Positions 1 through 8,439 are shown, counted from the first letter of the stretch. The stretch: 64,000 nucleotides of DNA from Streptomyces zhihengii (GCF_016919245.1 NZ_JAFEJA010000001.1:6525953-6589952), one strand, 5' to 3'. The notes: generated by a model from the letters alone, not told the origin. Made by a program: numbers and translations.

Positions 1-1061
1 GGCAGGACGGGGAGCTGCGGCAGCAGATGGCGCTGCATCGTCTCGGCGACCTTGAGCTGCCGCTGGTACAGGCGGGCGTTGTCCAGCGCCAGGCCCGCCC
101 GGCGGGTGAGGTCCTCCAGCAGCGGCAGGTCGGCCGGGGTGAAGGCGTCGCGGCGCTGCGAGCGGCCGAGGGTCAGGGCGCCGAGCATGTCCCGCAGGCC
201 CCGGATCGGCGCGATGGCCGCGGAGTGCATGCCCGTGACGGCGAACAGGCGCTGCTGCTCGACGGCGATGCCCGAGTCCGGCGGCCCCTGGTAGGTGGCC
301 GGACCGGCGAGCGTGGAGGCCGCGCCGCGCAGGGCGCGCGACAGCGGCATCGGGGACTCCGCCGGCACCGGGGGCATCGGCCCCTGGAGGTCGCTCCGCT
401 CGATCAGGATGCCGTCCTTGTGCTCCACCACCAGGACACGCCGCACCTCGTCGCGCTCGGTGAGGAGGTCGACCACCGCCCAGTCGGCCAGCCGCGGCAC
501 CGTCAGGGCCGCCAGCCGGTGCAGCGCCTCGTCCGCGTCCAGGGTGGACGTGAGCCGGGTGGTCGTCTCCGCGAGCAGCGACAGGCGGTCCAGTTCGGTG
601 AGCGGCGCCGCGTACCCGGCCCCGCCCGGGGGCGGGGCCTCCTGGGGCTGCTCGTACAGCAGTGCCAGGGCGCCGGTGGTGGCGGCGCCCGGTGCGCAGG
701 GGGTGACCAGCCAGGACAGCCGGATCAGCGTGCCGTCCCCGCGGGCGAACCACTCGGCGTCGCCGTGCACGGTCCCCTGGGTGAGCAGCGCCTTGCGCAT
801 CAGACAGCGGCTGCGCGGCAGCGCGTGCCCGTGCTCGTCCCGGTGCAGCAGGTCGTGGGAGTCCTGGCCGACGAGGGCGGCCGCGTCGTGGCGCAGCAGG
901 CGCAGGGCCGCGGTGTTGGCCGCCAGGATGCGGCCGTCGCCGTCGACCACCACGGCCGAGGCCGTCATGCTTTCCAGGCTCCGGCCCAGCAGGGCCGCCG
1001 AGAGCGCCCCCGCCCCGGACACCGGGAGGCCCGCCGTGCCCGGAACGGCCATATCGTCCAT
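1..1061 (-). CDS. PAS-GAF SpoIIE-type protein phosphatase, N-terminal part (runs off window)
   Basis: The first 353 codons of a minus-strand gene whose 3' end lies outside the window. The start is ATG at 1061, preceded by AGGAGGGAC. Residues 25-150 look like a PAS domain (AVVVDGDGRILAANTAAL), residues about 190-335 like a GAF domain (LTSTLDADEALHRL to LALDNARLYQR). The last visible residues, VAETMQRHLLPQL, are the linker that normally leads into a PP2C/SpoIIE phosphatase domain. Such proteins act on anti-anti-sigma factors in Streptomyces partner-switching. The PAS and GAF parts are visible; the phosphatase domain is inferred from the linker. Confidence 0.85.
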   Translation of the reverse strand, partial: MDDMAVPGTAGLPVSGAGALSAALLGRSLESMTASAVVVDGDGRILAANTAALRLLRHDAAALVGQDSHDLLHRDEHGHALPRSRCLMRKALLTQGTVHGDAEWFARGDGTLIRLSWLVTPCAPGAATTGALALLYEQPQEAPPPGGAGYAAPLTELDRLSLLAETTTRLTSTLDADEALHRLAALTVPRLADWAVVDLLTERDEVRRVLVVEHKDGILIERSDLQGPMPPVPAESPMPLSRALRGAASTLAGPATYQGPPDSGIAVEQQRLFAVTGMHSAAIAPIRGLRDMLGALTLGRSQRRDAFTPADLPLLEDLTRRAGLALDNARLYQRQLKVAETMQRHLLPQLPVL

Positions 1062-1170
1062 GTCCCTCCTCCGTCTGGACGCGCACCTCACTCTGGGTTC
1101 CCCGGCCGGGCCGTGGCAAGCCTCGAAGCCGCCCGATGTGCCCGGGCCCGCGCCGCCGCGGGCGTCCCGC

Positions 1171-1201
1171 TTGACCTTGACACCGTGCCAAGCCCTTCAC
1201 T
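1171..1201 (+). promoter_or_regulatory. MerR-type promoter with dyad in a 19-bp spacer
   Basis: TTGACC (1171-1176) and TTCACT (1196-1201) are separated by 19 bp. The spacer holds the near-perfect dyad CTTGACACCGTGCCAAG (1176-1192). Over-long spacers carrying a dyad are typical of promoters activated by MerR proteins, and a MerR gene is the second gene downstream, so autoregulation is likely. Confidence 0.55.
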
Positions 1202-1222
1202 GTCGGCGAGGAGGTGGTCCCC

Positions 1223-1960
1223 ATGACCCTGCCGACACCCGGCACCCAGGCCGTCCCGGACACGGACGCCCCGACCGTCCCGGACGGCGGCACCCCGGCC
1301 GTCCCGGTCACGGACACGACGGCGCGCGCCCGCCGGGGGCTGACGGACGACCGGGCCTCGGTGCGGCTGCGCGCCGCGATGGCCGTCGGCGCGTCCCCCG
1401 ACGAGGCGCTCGTCGCCACCCTGATCGCGCGCTGCGGAGCGGAACCCGACTTCCAGGTCCGCGAGGCCCTCACCTGGGCCCTCACCCGCCACTCCCCGTC
1501 CGCGACGCTCCCCGGGCTGCTCGGCGAACTCCGCTCGGAGCGGGCGCAGGCGCGGAGCCAGGCGCTCCACACCCTCTCCAAGATCGGGGACCGCCGGGCC
1601 TGGCCCGCCGTCACCCGGGCGCTGCTGTGCGACCCGGACGACGAGGTGGCGCGCAGCGCCTGGCGGGCGGCCGTCGTCCTGGTGCCCGGGGGCGAGGAGC
1701 CGGGGCTGGCCGTCGTGCTCTCCACCCAGCTCGGACGCGGCGAGCGGGAGACGCAGCTCAGCCTCAGCCGCGCGCTGACCGCGCTCGGCGAGGTGATCCT
1801 CCCCGTCCTGCGCGCTGCCATCATGGGAGCCGACCCTGGTGTGCGAGCGCACGCCATGGCTACCGAACGCCTGCTGCGCGATCCGGACGCCGGCTTCGGC
1901 TGGGCGATCGAGGAGGCGAAGCGGATCGTGGCCCTCGGCGGGAGCGGCCCGGAAGGGTGA
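1223..1960 (+). CDS. HEAT-repeat protein
   Basis: A 245-residue protein of tandem alpha-helical HEAT repeats (for example GDRRAWPAVTRALLCDPDDE, then ARSAWRAAVVLV). It has no signal peptide or membrane segment, so it is probably a cytoplasmic scaffold. The N-terminal 35 residues are rich in Pro, Thr and Asp and look disordered. ATG at 1223 is chosen over GTG at 1214 because GAGGAGGT lies just upstream of the ATG and overlaps the GTG. The gene ends 6 bp before a MerR regulator that itself carries HEAT repeats, so the two are very likely co-transcribed and may interact. The partner is unknown. Confidence 0.75.
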   Translation: MTLPTPGTQAVPDTDAPTVPDGGTPAVPVTDTTARARRGLTDDRASVRLRAAMAVGASPDEALVATLIARCGAEPDFQVREALTWALTRHSPSATLPGLLGELRSERAQARSQALHTLSKIGDRRAWPAVTRALLCDPDDEVARSAWRAAVVLVPGGEEPGLAVVLSTQLGRGERETQLSLSRALTALGEVILPVLRAAIMGADPGVRAHAMATERLLRDPDAGFGWAIEEAKRIVALGGSGPEG

Positions 1961-1966
1961 CGGACG

Positions 1967-2986
1967 GTGTTGATCGGTGAGGTGGCCCGGCGGTCCGGGG
2001 TCAGCGCCCGGATGCTTCGGCACTACGAGTCGCTGGGCCTCGTCCGGCCGTCCGACCGCAACGCCGCCGGCTACCGGGAGTACTCCGCCGACGACATCCG
2101 GCGGATCTTCCACATCGAGAGCCTGCGGTCGCTCGGGCTCTCGCTGCGCGACGTCGGGCGGGCGCTCGACGATCCCGGCTTCGCCCCCGGCGCACTCGTC
2201 GACGATCTCATCCGCGGCACCCGGGAGCGCATCGCGGCCGAGACGGAGCTGCTGACCCGGCTCTCCCGCATCGGCGCGACGGAGCCCGCCGGCTGGGAGG
2301 ACGTCCTGCGCACGGTGGCGCTCCTCCAGGCGCTGGGATCCGCCGGCGCGGGGAACCGGCAGCGCGCGGCGCTGTCGACGGCCGAGGAGGCCCCGGTGCC
2401 GGTGTCCGCGCTGGCCGAGGCGGCGCTGCGGGAGGCGGACCCGTACGTCGCCGGGGCCCTTCGGTGGGCGCTGGCGCGGGAGGGCGGAAGCGCGTCGGCG
2501 GCGCTGGCGGAGGGCCTCGCCTCACCGGTGGCCGCGGTGCGCGAGCGGGCCGTCCGGGCGCTCGCCGCGATGCCGGACGAGGCGGCGACCGCCCTGCTGC
2601 GGGAGGCCCTCGGCGGTCCCGACGACACGGTCCGCCCGATCGCGGCCCTGGCGCTCGGGGCCCGCGGGGCCACCGAAGCGGTCCCGGTGCTCGTGGAGCT
2701 GGTGGTGGCGGGGACCAACGACGTCGAAGCAGCCGACACACTGCACTCCCTGGCGACCTCGCCCGCGGCGGCGGACCGCGTCGCGGCCGCCCTCGTCCGG
2801 CGGCTCGACGGCCGCGCCGGCGACCCGGGGGCGCGCCGGCGGGTGGCGCAGGCGCTCGCGGACATCCCCGGCCCCTCGGCCGACCGCGCTCTGCGGGAGC
2901 TGGCGCGGGACGCGGACCGCGGGGTCGCCGTCACCGCGGAGTACGTCCTCGGCCGGCGCGACGCCCGGCGGGACGGCACCGCGTAG
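1967..2986 (+). CDS. MerR-family regulator fused to HEAT repeats
   Basis: 339 residues starting with GTG (MLIGEVARRSGVSARMLRHY). Residues 1-70 are a classic MerR winged helix. Residues about 70-110 form the usual dimerisation helix. From about 145 to the end come HEAT-like repeats of Ala/Arg/Glu-rich helices (ASPVAAVRERAVRALAAMP and similar) instead of a ligand-binding or Cys-rich effector domain. The gene sits 6 bp after another HEAT gene and behind a promoter with a MerR-type dyad. The HEAT part probably senses through a protein contact; this is inference. Confidence 0.85.
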   Translation: MLIGEVARRSGVSARMLRHYESLGLVRPSDRNAAGYREYSADDIRRIFHIESLRSLGLSLRDVGRALDDPGFAPGALVDDLIRGTRERIAAETELLTRLSRIGATEPAGWEDVLRTVALLQALGSAGAGNRQRAALSTAEEAPVPVSALAEAALREADPYVAGALRWALAREGGSASAALAEGLASPVAAVRERAVRALAAMPDEAATALLREALGGPDDTVRPIAALALGARGATEAVPVLVELVVAGTNDVEAADTLHSLATSPAAADRVAAALVRRLDGRAGDPGARRRVAQALADIPGPSADRALRELARDADRGVAVTAEYVLGRRDARRDGTA

Positions 2987-3023
2987 CCTCCGCCACACCG
3001 CCCGGACACCCCTGGCGCAGGAA

Positions 3024-3041
3024 AACTAACACCGCTAGTTT
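3024..3041. promoter_or_regulatory. Probable TetR operator upstream of the aldehyde dehydrogenase operon
   Basis: AACTAACACCGCTAGTTT is an inverted repeat (AAACTA/TAGTTT arms). Its reverse complement matches the palindrome at 15825-15842 between a TetR gene and an acyl-CoA dehydrogenase in 16 of 18 positions. The shared site suggests that the TetR at 15132-15797 controls both operons. Confidence 0.6.
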
Positions 3042-3077
3042 GGGGTGCGAGACGACCGCGACGCGTGGAGGAGTGCG

Positions 3078-4472
3078 ATGAAGGCCCACGACGGCATGTA
3101 CATCGGCGGCCGGTGGCGGCCCGCCATCGGCACGGACACCATCGCGGTGGTGAACCCCGCCGACGAGCAGGTCATCGGCGAGGTGCCCGCGGGCACGGCC
3201 GAGGACGTCGACGCGGCCGTGCGCGCCGCCCGCGAGGCGTTCCCCGGCTGGGCGGCCACCCCGCCCGCCGAGCGCGCCGCCCTGCTCGGCGCGCTGCGCG
3301 ACGAACTCGGCCGCAGGACCGAGGAGATCGCCGAGACCGTCACCGCCGAACTCGGCGCCCCGCCGGCCCTCGCGCTCGCCGTCCACGCCTCGCTGCCGGT
3401 CGTGGTCGCCGGGACCTACGCCGAACTCGCGGGCTCCTACGCCTTCGAGGAGAAGCTCGGCACTTCGACCGTGCTGCTGGAGCCGGTCGGCGTCGTCGGC
3501 GCGATCACGCCCTGGAACTACCCGCTCCACCAGATCGTCGCCAAGGTCGCCCCCGCGCTCGCCGCCGGCTGCACCGTCGTGCTCAAGCCCGCCGAGGACA
3601 CCCCGCTGACCGCCCAGCTCTTCGCCGAGGCGGTGGACGCGGCCGGCATCCCCGCCGGGGTCGTCAACCTCGTCACCGGACTCGGCCCGGTCGCCGGACA
3701 GGCGCTCGCCGAGCACGAGGGCGTCGACCTGGTGTCCTTCACCGGCTCCACCGCCGTCGGCAGCCGGATCGGCGCCGTCGCGGGCGCCGCGGTCAAGCGG
3801 GTGGCGCTGGAACTGGGCGGCAAGTCCGCCAACGTCATCCTGCCGGGCGCCGACCTCGCCAGGGCGGTCAACGTGGGCATCGCCAACGTGATGTCCAACT
3901 CCGGCCAGACGTGCAGCGCCTGGACCAGGATGCTCGTCCACCGGGACCACTACGACGAGGCGGTCGCGCTCGCGGAGGCCGCCGTCGCCAAGTACGTCCC
4001 CGGCGAGCGCGTCGGCCCGCTCGTCAACGCCAGGCAGCAGGAGCGGGTCCGCGGCTTCATCGAGCAGGGCGTCGCCGAGGGCGCCCGCCTCGTCGCCGGC
4101 GGCCCGGACGCCCCGCTGGAGACCGGCTACTACGTCCGGCCCACCGTCCTGGCCGACGTCACCCCGGGGATGACCGTCGCCCAGGAGGAGATCTTCGGCC
4201 CGGTCGTCTGCCTGATGCGGTACGAGGACGAGGACGACGCCGTCGCCATCGCCAACGGCACCGTCTACGGCCTGGCCGGCGCGGTGTGGGCGGCCGACGA
4301 TGCCGAGGCCGTCGCGTTCGCCCGCCGGATGGACACCGGGCAGGTCGACATCAACGGCGGCCGCTTCAACCCGCTGGCCCCCTTCGGCGGTTACAAGCGC
4401 TCCGGCGTCGGCCGGGAACTCGGCCCGCACGGTCTCGCCGAGTACCTCCAGACCAAGTCCCTCCAGTTCTGA
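3078..4472 (+). CDS. NAD(P)-dependent aldehyde dehydrogenase
   Basis: A 464-residue aldehyde dehydrogenase oxidising an aldehyde to a carboxylate. Family motifs are visible in order: the Asn-containing GAITPWNYPLHQ, the nucleotide-binding FTGSTAVG, the general-base LELGGKSAN and the catalytic Cys in SNSGQTCSAWTRM. ATG 3078 follows GTGGAGGAG; the reading frame is open further upstream, but that stretch contains the operator. The next gene, an alcohol dehydrogenase, starts 17 bp downstream, suggesting successive alcohol and aldehyde oxidation. The physiological substrate cannot be read from the sequence. Confidence 0.92.
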   Translation: MKAHDGMYIGGRWRPAIGTDTIAVVNPADEQVIGEVPAGTAEDVDAAVRAAREAFPGWAATPPAERAALLGALRDELGRRTEEIAETVTAELGAPPALALAVHASLPVVVAGTYAELAGSYAFEEKLGTSTVLLEPVGVVGAITPWNYPLHQIVAKVAPALAAGCTVVLKPAEDTPLTAQLFAEAVDAAGIPAGVVNLVTGLGPVAGQALAEHEGVDLVSFTGSTAVGSRIGAVAGAAVKRVALELGGKSANVILPGADLARAVNVGIANVMSNSGQTCSAWTRMLVHRDHYDEAVALAEAAVAKYVPGERVGPLVNARQQERVRGFIEQGVAEGARLVAGGPDAPLETGYYVRPTVLADVTPGMTVAQEEIFGPVVCLMRYEDEDDAVAIANGTVYGLAGAVWAADDAEAVAFARRMDTGQVDINGGRFNPLAPFGGYKRSGVGRELGPHGLAEYLQTKSLQF

Positions 4473-4489
4473 GCCGGGAGAACGCCACC

Positions 4490-5569
4490 GTGGTCCGCGC
4501 AGCAGTCCTGCCCTCCGTCGGATCTCCGCTGGAGATCACCGCCATCGACCTCCCCGACCCCGGCCCCGGTCAGGTCCGGATCAGGCTCACCGCCGCCGGG
4601 GTGTGCCACTCCGACCTGTCCCTGTCCGACGGCACCATGCGGCTGCCCGTCCCCGCCGTGCTCGGGCACGAGGGGGCCGGCACCGTCGTCTCCGTCGGCG
4701 AGGGCACAACCGGCCTCGCCCCCGGCGACGGCGTCGTCCTCAACTGGGCGCCCTCCTGCGGCGTCTGCCACCCCTGCTCCCTCGGCGAGGTGTGGCTCTG
4801 CAACGACGCCCTCACCGGCGCCGGCCGCGTCCACGCGGTGGCACAGGACGGCACGCGGCTCCACCCGGGCCTCAACGTCGCCGCCTTCGCCGAGGAGACC
4901 GTGGTCCCCGCGAACTGCGTGCTCCCCGTGCCCGACGGCATCCCGCTCGCCGACGCGGCCCTGCTCGGCTGCGCGGTCCTCACCGGCTACGGCGCCGTCC
5001 ACCACTCCGCCCGGGTGCGCGAGGGCGAGTCGGTCGCCGTCTTCGGCGTCGGCGGCGTGGGCCTCGCCACCCTCCAGGCCGCGCGGATCGCGGGCGCCGG
5101 GCAGATCGTCGCCGTCGACGTCTCGCCGGAGAAGGAGGGCCTGGCCCGCGCGGCCGGCGCGACCGACTACGTGGTCGCCTCCGACACCACCGCCCGCGAG
5201 ATCCGGAAGCTCACCGGCGGACACGGCGTCGACGTCGCCGTCGAGTGCGTCGGCCGCGCCGTGACCATCCGCACCGCCTGGGAGTCCTCCCGCCGCGGCG
5301 GCCGCACCACGGTCGTCGGCATCGGCGGCAAGGACCAGCAGGTCACCTTCAACGCCCTGGAGATCTTCCACTGGGGCCGCACCCTGTCCGGCTGCGTCTA
5401 CGGCAACTGCGACCCCGCCGCCGACCTCCCGGTCCTCGCCGCCCTCGTCCGCGACGGCTCCCTCGACCTGTCCGCGCTGGTGACGGACCGCATCACCCTG
5501 GAGGACATCCCGGCGGCCTTCGACGCGATGCGCGCGGGGAAGGGCGGCCGCGCCCTCGTGATGTTCTGA
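4490..5569 (+). CDS. Zinc-dependent medium-chain alcohol dehydrogenase
   Basis: 359 residues starting with GTG at 4490. The catalytic-zinc motifs GVCHSD and GHEGAG, a structural-zinc loop with four Cys (CGVCHPCSLGEVWLC) and a Rossmann GVGGVG turn mark a zinc medium-chain dehydrogenase. It resembles the subgroup that includes S-(hydroxymethyl)mycothiol dehydrogenase, encoded at 43179 in the same window, but is a separate paralogue. It lies 17 bp behind the aldehyde dehydrogenase, so the pair probably oxidises an alcohol in two steps. The substrate is unknown. Confidence 0.9.
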   Translation: MVRAAVLPSVGSPLEITAIDLPDPGPGQVRIRLTAAGVCHSDLSLSDGTMRLPVPAVLGHEGAGTVVSVGEGTTGLAPGDGVVLNWAPSCGVCHPCSLGEVWLCNDALTGAGRVHAVAQDGTRLHPGLNVAAFAEETVVPANCVLPVPDGIPLADAALLGCAVLTGYGAVHHSARVREGESVAVFGVGGVGLATLQAARIAGAGQIVAVDVSPEKEGLARAAGATDYVVASDTTAREIRKLTGGHGVDVAVECVGRAVTIRTAWESSRRGGRTTVVGIGGKDQQVTFNALEIFHWGRTLSGCVYGNCDPAADLPVLAALVRDGSLDLSALVTDRITLEDIPAAFDAMRAGKGGRALVMF

Positions 5570-5640
5570 CGCGCGTGCCGGGGGCCGGGCCCCTCGTGAC
5601 GCTCCGAAGCGCGCTGTTCCGGCGCGCTGTTCCGACGCGC

Positions 5641-5676
5641 GCGCCGGGGGCCGGGCCACCACCCGGCCCCCGGCGC
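5641..5676. terminator. Strong bidirectional hairpin
   Basis: GCGCCGGGGGCCGGG and its exact complement form a 15-bp stem around a 6-nt loop. It lies downstream of the alcohol dehydrogenase and just beyond the decayed minus-strand ATP-binding remnant, so it can terminate transcription from either side. Confidence 0.6.
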
Positions 5677-5688
5677 GGGTCGGCCCCC

Positions 5689-5787
5689 GTCCAGCTCGCA
5701 CCACACGGTCTCGCCGCCCGCCCGGCGCTCCGCGCCCCACCGCACGGCGAGCGCCTCCGGCAGGGCCAGACCGCGCCCCGACGGCAT
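5689..5787 (-). pseudogene. Remnant of an ATP-binding (HATPase) regulator
   Basis: Read on the minus strand, 33 codons give SGRGLALPEALAVRWG followed by ETVWCELD. This is the C-terminal G2/ATP-lid end of the small anti-sigma-like ATPases that usually sit divergently beside XRE-DUF397 pairs in Streptomyces. The N-terminal two thirds are absent, and the sequence abuts an XRE remnant at 5787. It is therefore a deletion relic. Confidence 0.6.
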
Positions 5788-5885
5788 ACGATCAGCTCAG
5801 GGCCGCCGCACTGTCCCCGGAGGCGTCCCTGGCCATGATCGACGCAGCGGCAGAGGACTACCGACATGGCAAGCGGCCGGATTGA
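5787..5885 (+). pseudogene. Remnant of an XRE-family (DUF5753-type) regulator
   Basis: An open stretch encodes YDQLRAAALSPEASLAMI and continues to a stop at 5883-5885, overlapping the DUF397 start at 5866. This is the usual C-terminus of the helix-turn-helix protein that precedes DUF397 genes. The DNA-binding and sensor parts are missing; the frame meets the opposite-strand ATPase remnant directly, marking the deletion point near 5787. Confidence 0.6.
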
Positions 5886-6081
5886 CCTGGACGCAGTCGC
5901 TTGGCGGACGAGCAGGTACAGCAACGGCGACGGCGGCGAGTGCGTCGAGGTCGCGGACGGTCTCCCCGGGCTCGTCCCCGTCAGGGACTCCACGCGGCCG
6001 GGCGGGCCCGTGGTGGTGGTCGGGGGTACGGCGCGGGCGGTGTTCGTCGGGGCGCTGGACGCCCCCGCCGCTACGGCCTGA
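5866..6081 (+). CDS. DUF397 domain protein
   Basis: A 71-residue DUF397 protein with the family core AWRTSRYSNGDGGECVEVA and the closing VRDSTRPGGPVVVV. These proteins pair with XRE regulators and are implicated in development and antibiotic control. Here the cognate XRE gene is reduced to its last 32 codons, so the gene is an orphan survivor. Its end overlaps the convergent gene at 6071 by 11 bp. Confidence 0.85.
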   Translation: MASGRIDLDAVAWRTSRYSNGDGGECVEVADGLPGLVPVRDSTRPGGPVVVVGGTARAVFVGALDAPAATA

Positions 6082-6526
6082 CGGAGCGGGCCAGCCACGG
6101 GGTGAGCCCGTTCAGGAGGATCAGCTCCTTGTAGGTCTCGTCGCCCGGCAGCGGCACCACCAGCCACTCGCCCACGGGGAAGAACCTGCCCTGCACATAG
6201 GCGAGCCCGCCGAAGACGGACCGCAGGAAGCCCGGCACCGAGTCGCGCGGGACGTCGTGGAACTCGACGTCCTCCACGCTCACCCTGGCGTCCCCGTCGG
6301 CGAAGAGCCGTACGGTGACGGCCGGTTGCCCGTTCAGCTCCACGAACGCCTCGTGCGGCAGCGAGCCGTCCGGGTCGGTGGTGGTGAACGCGTCGGCCGA
6401 CTCGCGGCGCGAGACCTGGTCGGTCCCGATGTCGTCGGTGACGACGAGCTCCCGGTCGAACTCCCGCGCGACCTCGCGGATCGCGGCGACGGCGGCCTCG
6501 GTCGTCGGCAGATGTGGGTGTGCCAT
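6071..6526 (-). CDS. Hypothetical protein, 151 residues
   Basis: An acidic soluble protein (MAHPHLPTTEAAVAAIREVA at the start) with alternating beta-like stretches such as PAVTVRLFADGDARVSVED and no signal peptide or membrane segment. I do not recognise its family. ATG at 6526 is preferred over ATG at 6532; neither has a strong ribosome site. It lies downstream of, and on the same strand as, the MATE exporter gene, with a GC hairpin between them, so membership of that operon is uncertain. Confidence 0.6.
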   Translation of the reverse strand: MAHPHLPTTEAAVAAIREVAREFDRELVVTDDIGTDQVSRRESADAFTTTDPDGSLPHEAFVELNGQPAVTVRLFADGDARVSVEDVEFHDVPRDSVPGFLRSVFGGLAYVQGRFFPVGEWLVVPLPGDETYKELILLNGLTPWLARSVRP

Positions 6527-6550
6527 GGGCACGATGATGCCCGCTCGGGG

Positions 6551-6575
6551 GCCGCCCGCCGGGACGCCGGGCGGC
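6551..6575. terminator. GC-rich hairpin after the MATE gene
   Basis: GCCGCCCG and CGGGCGGC form an 8-bp stem, 11 bp downstream of the MATE stop on the minus strand. It could end the left arm of the peptide locus. Confidence 0.35.
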
Positions 6576-6586
6576 GGCGCCGGAGG

Positions 6587-7900
6587 TCAGGTGGAGACGG
6601 CCGCCGCGGCGCTCCGGTCCGGCACCGGCGGCTCGCGTTCCGGCAGGGAGCGGTGGAGCAGCCACTCGTTGACCGCGCAGCCGAGCGCCACACCGCTGCA
6701 CGCCAGGACCGCGCTGTCCAGCAGGAGCCCCACGACGAACAGCGGCAGCGCCAGGGCGAACTCCTGGACGAGGCGGCCGCGCAGCACGGTGCCGAAGCGG
6801 CCGGCGGCCTTGTGCCGGCCCTCGGAGACCGCCGCGAGTACCCGGAACGGCAGCGCCACCGCCTGGCAGGCGATCAGCGCCCCGAGCCAGTGCGCGGCCT
6901 CGCCCCGCAGGCCGTACAGCCAGGCGCCGGGGCCGAAGGCGGCCACCAGCAGGGCGCCCGCGACGGCCGAGGAGATCAGCGCGAACCGGCGGCGCAGCGC
7001 CGCCCACTCCCGCGCGGACGCCTCGTCCGCCGCCGCGACCATGCCGGTGGCGTTGGCCAGCGCCCCCACCGGCAGCAGCATCGCGGCCACCAGGACCAGC
7101 CCGGCGGAGAAGCCCGCGAGCTGTCCGGACCAGGCGGCCCGTGCGGCCAGCAGGACGACCAGGACGAGTTCGAAGCCGAAGCGGGAGAGGGCGTTCAGCC
7201 ACTCCGTGGCCATGTTCCGCGCGGCCTGCCGCAGCCACCGCAGGATCTCGGCGGCCCGGGTGCGCACCGCCAGGTGGTCCCGCAGCAGCCACAGCGTGAC
7301 CACCCACTCCAGGACGGCGATGGCGCAGGTGGACGCGTACCCGCCCGCGAACCCGAGCCCGAGGCCGTACACGAACCACACGTCCAGCGCCGCGTTCAGC
7401 ACCACGGCGGCCGCGTACAGCCGCAGCAGGGGCCGCCCGCGCCGCAGCGCGAACAGCACCATGGCCCCCACGAACTGCGCCAGCCGGAACGGCGTGGCGA
7501 CCAGCAGCCAGAACAGCGCGGCTCCCGCGTGCTCCCGGACGGCCGGCGCGGCGATCAGGGCGTCGGCCACCCACGGCATCAGCACCAGCCCGAGCGCACC
7601 GATCACGGCGCCCAGCAGTGTCGCGCCGGCCAGCCCGCCCTGCACCGCGCGCCGGCGGGCGTGCGCGGTGGCGGCGCCCGCGACGAGCAGGCCCACCACG
7701 GGGCCCATGGCCATCGCGGTGAGCGAGTCCACCAGCAGCAGCCGTGCCGGAAGCGCGGCCGCGGCGACGGCCTCCTCGCCGAGCCGGCTGACGACCCACA
7801 GATCGGTCTGCGCGATCGTCTGGCCCATGACCGACGCGAGCATGATCGGTCCCATCAGGGACAGCACCCGGCGGCCGAGCGGGACGCCGGAGGCGTTCAC
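6587..7900 (-). CDS. MATE-like multidrug/peptide exporter
   Basis: 437 residues with about twelve hydrophobic segments and a MATE-like arrangement (SLMGPIMLASVMGQTIAQTD near the start, then the repeated half with RWLRQAARNMATEWLNAL). The GTG start at 7900 overlaps the stop of the preceding gene as GTGA, so translation is coupled to the MNIO operon. A reading frame continues upstream to 8320, but that part is antisense-like noise. In this context the natural role is export of the modified peptide. MATE versus another MOP-superfamily member is not certain. Confidence 0.8.
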   Translation of the reverse strand: MNASGVPLGRRVLSLMGPIMLASVMGQTIAQTDLWVVSRLGEEAVAAAALPARLLLVDSLTAMAMGPVVGLLVAGAATAHARRRAVQGGLAGATLLGAVIGALGLVLMPWVADALIAAPAVREHAGAALFWLLVATPFRLAQFVGAMVLFALRRGRPLLRLYAAAVVLNAALDVWFVYGLGLGFAGGYASTCAIAVLEWVVTLWLLRDHLAVRTRAAEILRWLRQAARNMATEWLNALSRFGFELVLVVLLAARAAWSGQLAGFSAGLVLVAAMLLPVGALANATGMVAAADEASAREWAALRRRFALISSAVAGALLVAAFGPGAWLYGLRGEAAHWLGALIACQAVALPFRVLAAVSEGRHKAAGRFGTVLRGRLVQEFALALPLFVVGLLLDSAVLACSGVALGCAVNEWLLHRSLPEREPPVPDRSAAAAVST

Positions 7901-8439
7901 CCCGTCCGCCACACGAACTCCCCGAAGTCGCCGCGGGGCGACAGGCACCAGCGCACCCCCTGCTCCGGTTCGAGCCCGGGGACACGGGCCAGCTTGACCC
8001 GGGCCCGGTCCAGCGGGCCCGCGCCCTTGACGCCGACCACCACCTTGGGGGCGAGCAGCGAACTGGTCAGCGCCAGCCCGCGCTCGCCGTACCCCGACGC
8101 GGCGAACCACCGCGCCGCCGCGGCGGCGAGCAGCTCGGTGTGGTCGGCCTCGTCGAGCGGCACCTCGCGCTCCGTGAGGTGGTCGAGGAAGTGCAGGTGC
8201 ATCCGCCAGTCCAGCACCCTGTCCCCGGCGTCGGCCCACTCCAGGAAGGCGTCGTACACCCGCACGGTGTCGCCCAGGCGGGCCGTGAGCGCGGGGACGC
8301 GGTCGAAGAGCTGGTGCCACCGGATGCGCAGGGCCTCCTGGGCGATCAGACGGGCCCGGCCGCCCGCCGGCAGCGCGTCACGCGCCGCTGGGCTGAGGTA
8401 CGCGTCCAGCAGCGCGGACGGCCGCACGTGCTCGCTCAA
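7897..8439 (-). CDS. Probable partner protein of the MNIO enzyme
   Basis: 180 residues, starting with TTG at 8439 behind GGAGAGCGG; ATG at 8466 is the alternative. It is helical at the N-terminus (LDAYLSPAARDAL, EALRIRWHQLFDRV) with a basic/beta C-terminus. It contains no enzyme motif that I recognise. MNIO enzymes of RiPP pathways (MbnB/MbnC, TglH/TglI) usually act with a separately encoded partner that binds the precursor. Its position directly behind the MNIO gene, with overlapping ends on both sides, fits that job. The function is inferred from position, not from a motif. Confidence 0.6.
   Translation of the reverse strand: MSEHVRPSALLDAYLSPAARDALPAGGRARLIAQEALRIRWHQLFDRVPALTARLGDTVRVYDAFLEWADAGDRVLDWRMHLHFLDHLTEREVPLDEADHTELLAAAAARWFAASGYGERGLALTSSLLAPKVVVGVKGAGPLDRARVKLARVPGLEPEQGVRWCLSPRGDFGEFVWRTG

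Noticed and set aside
295..1980. Long plus-strand frame opposite the PAS-GAF gene and running through the HEAT gene in another frame
   Set aside because: Composition is Arg/Pro/Ser-rich antisense shadow, no motif or ribosome site; the minus-strand PAS-GAF gene and the in-frame HEAT gene explain the region.
6587..8320. Longer N-terminus for the MATE protein
   Set aside because: The extra residues overlap the partner gene in another frame and are Arg/Pro-rich; the GTGA overlap at 7900 gives a natural start.
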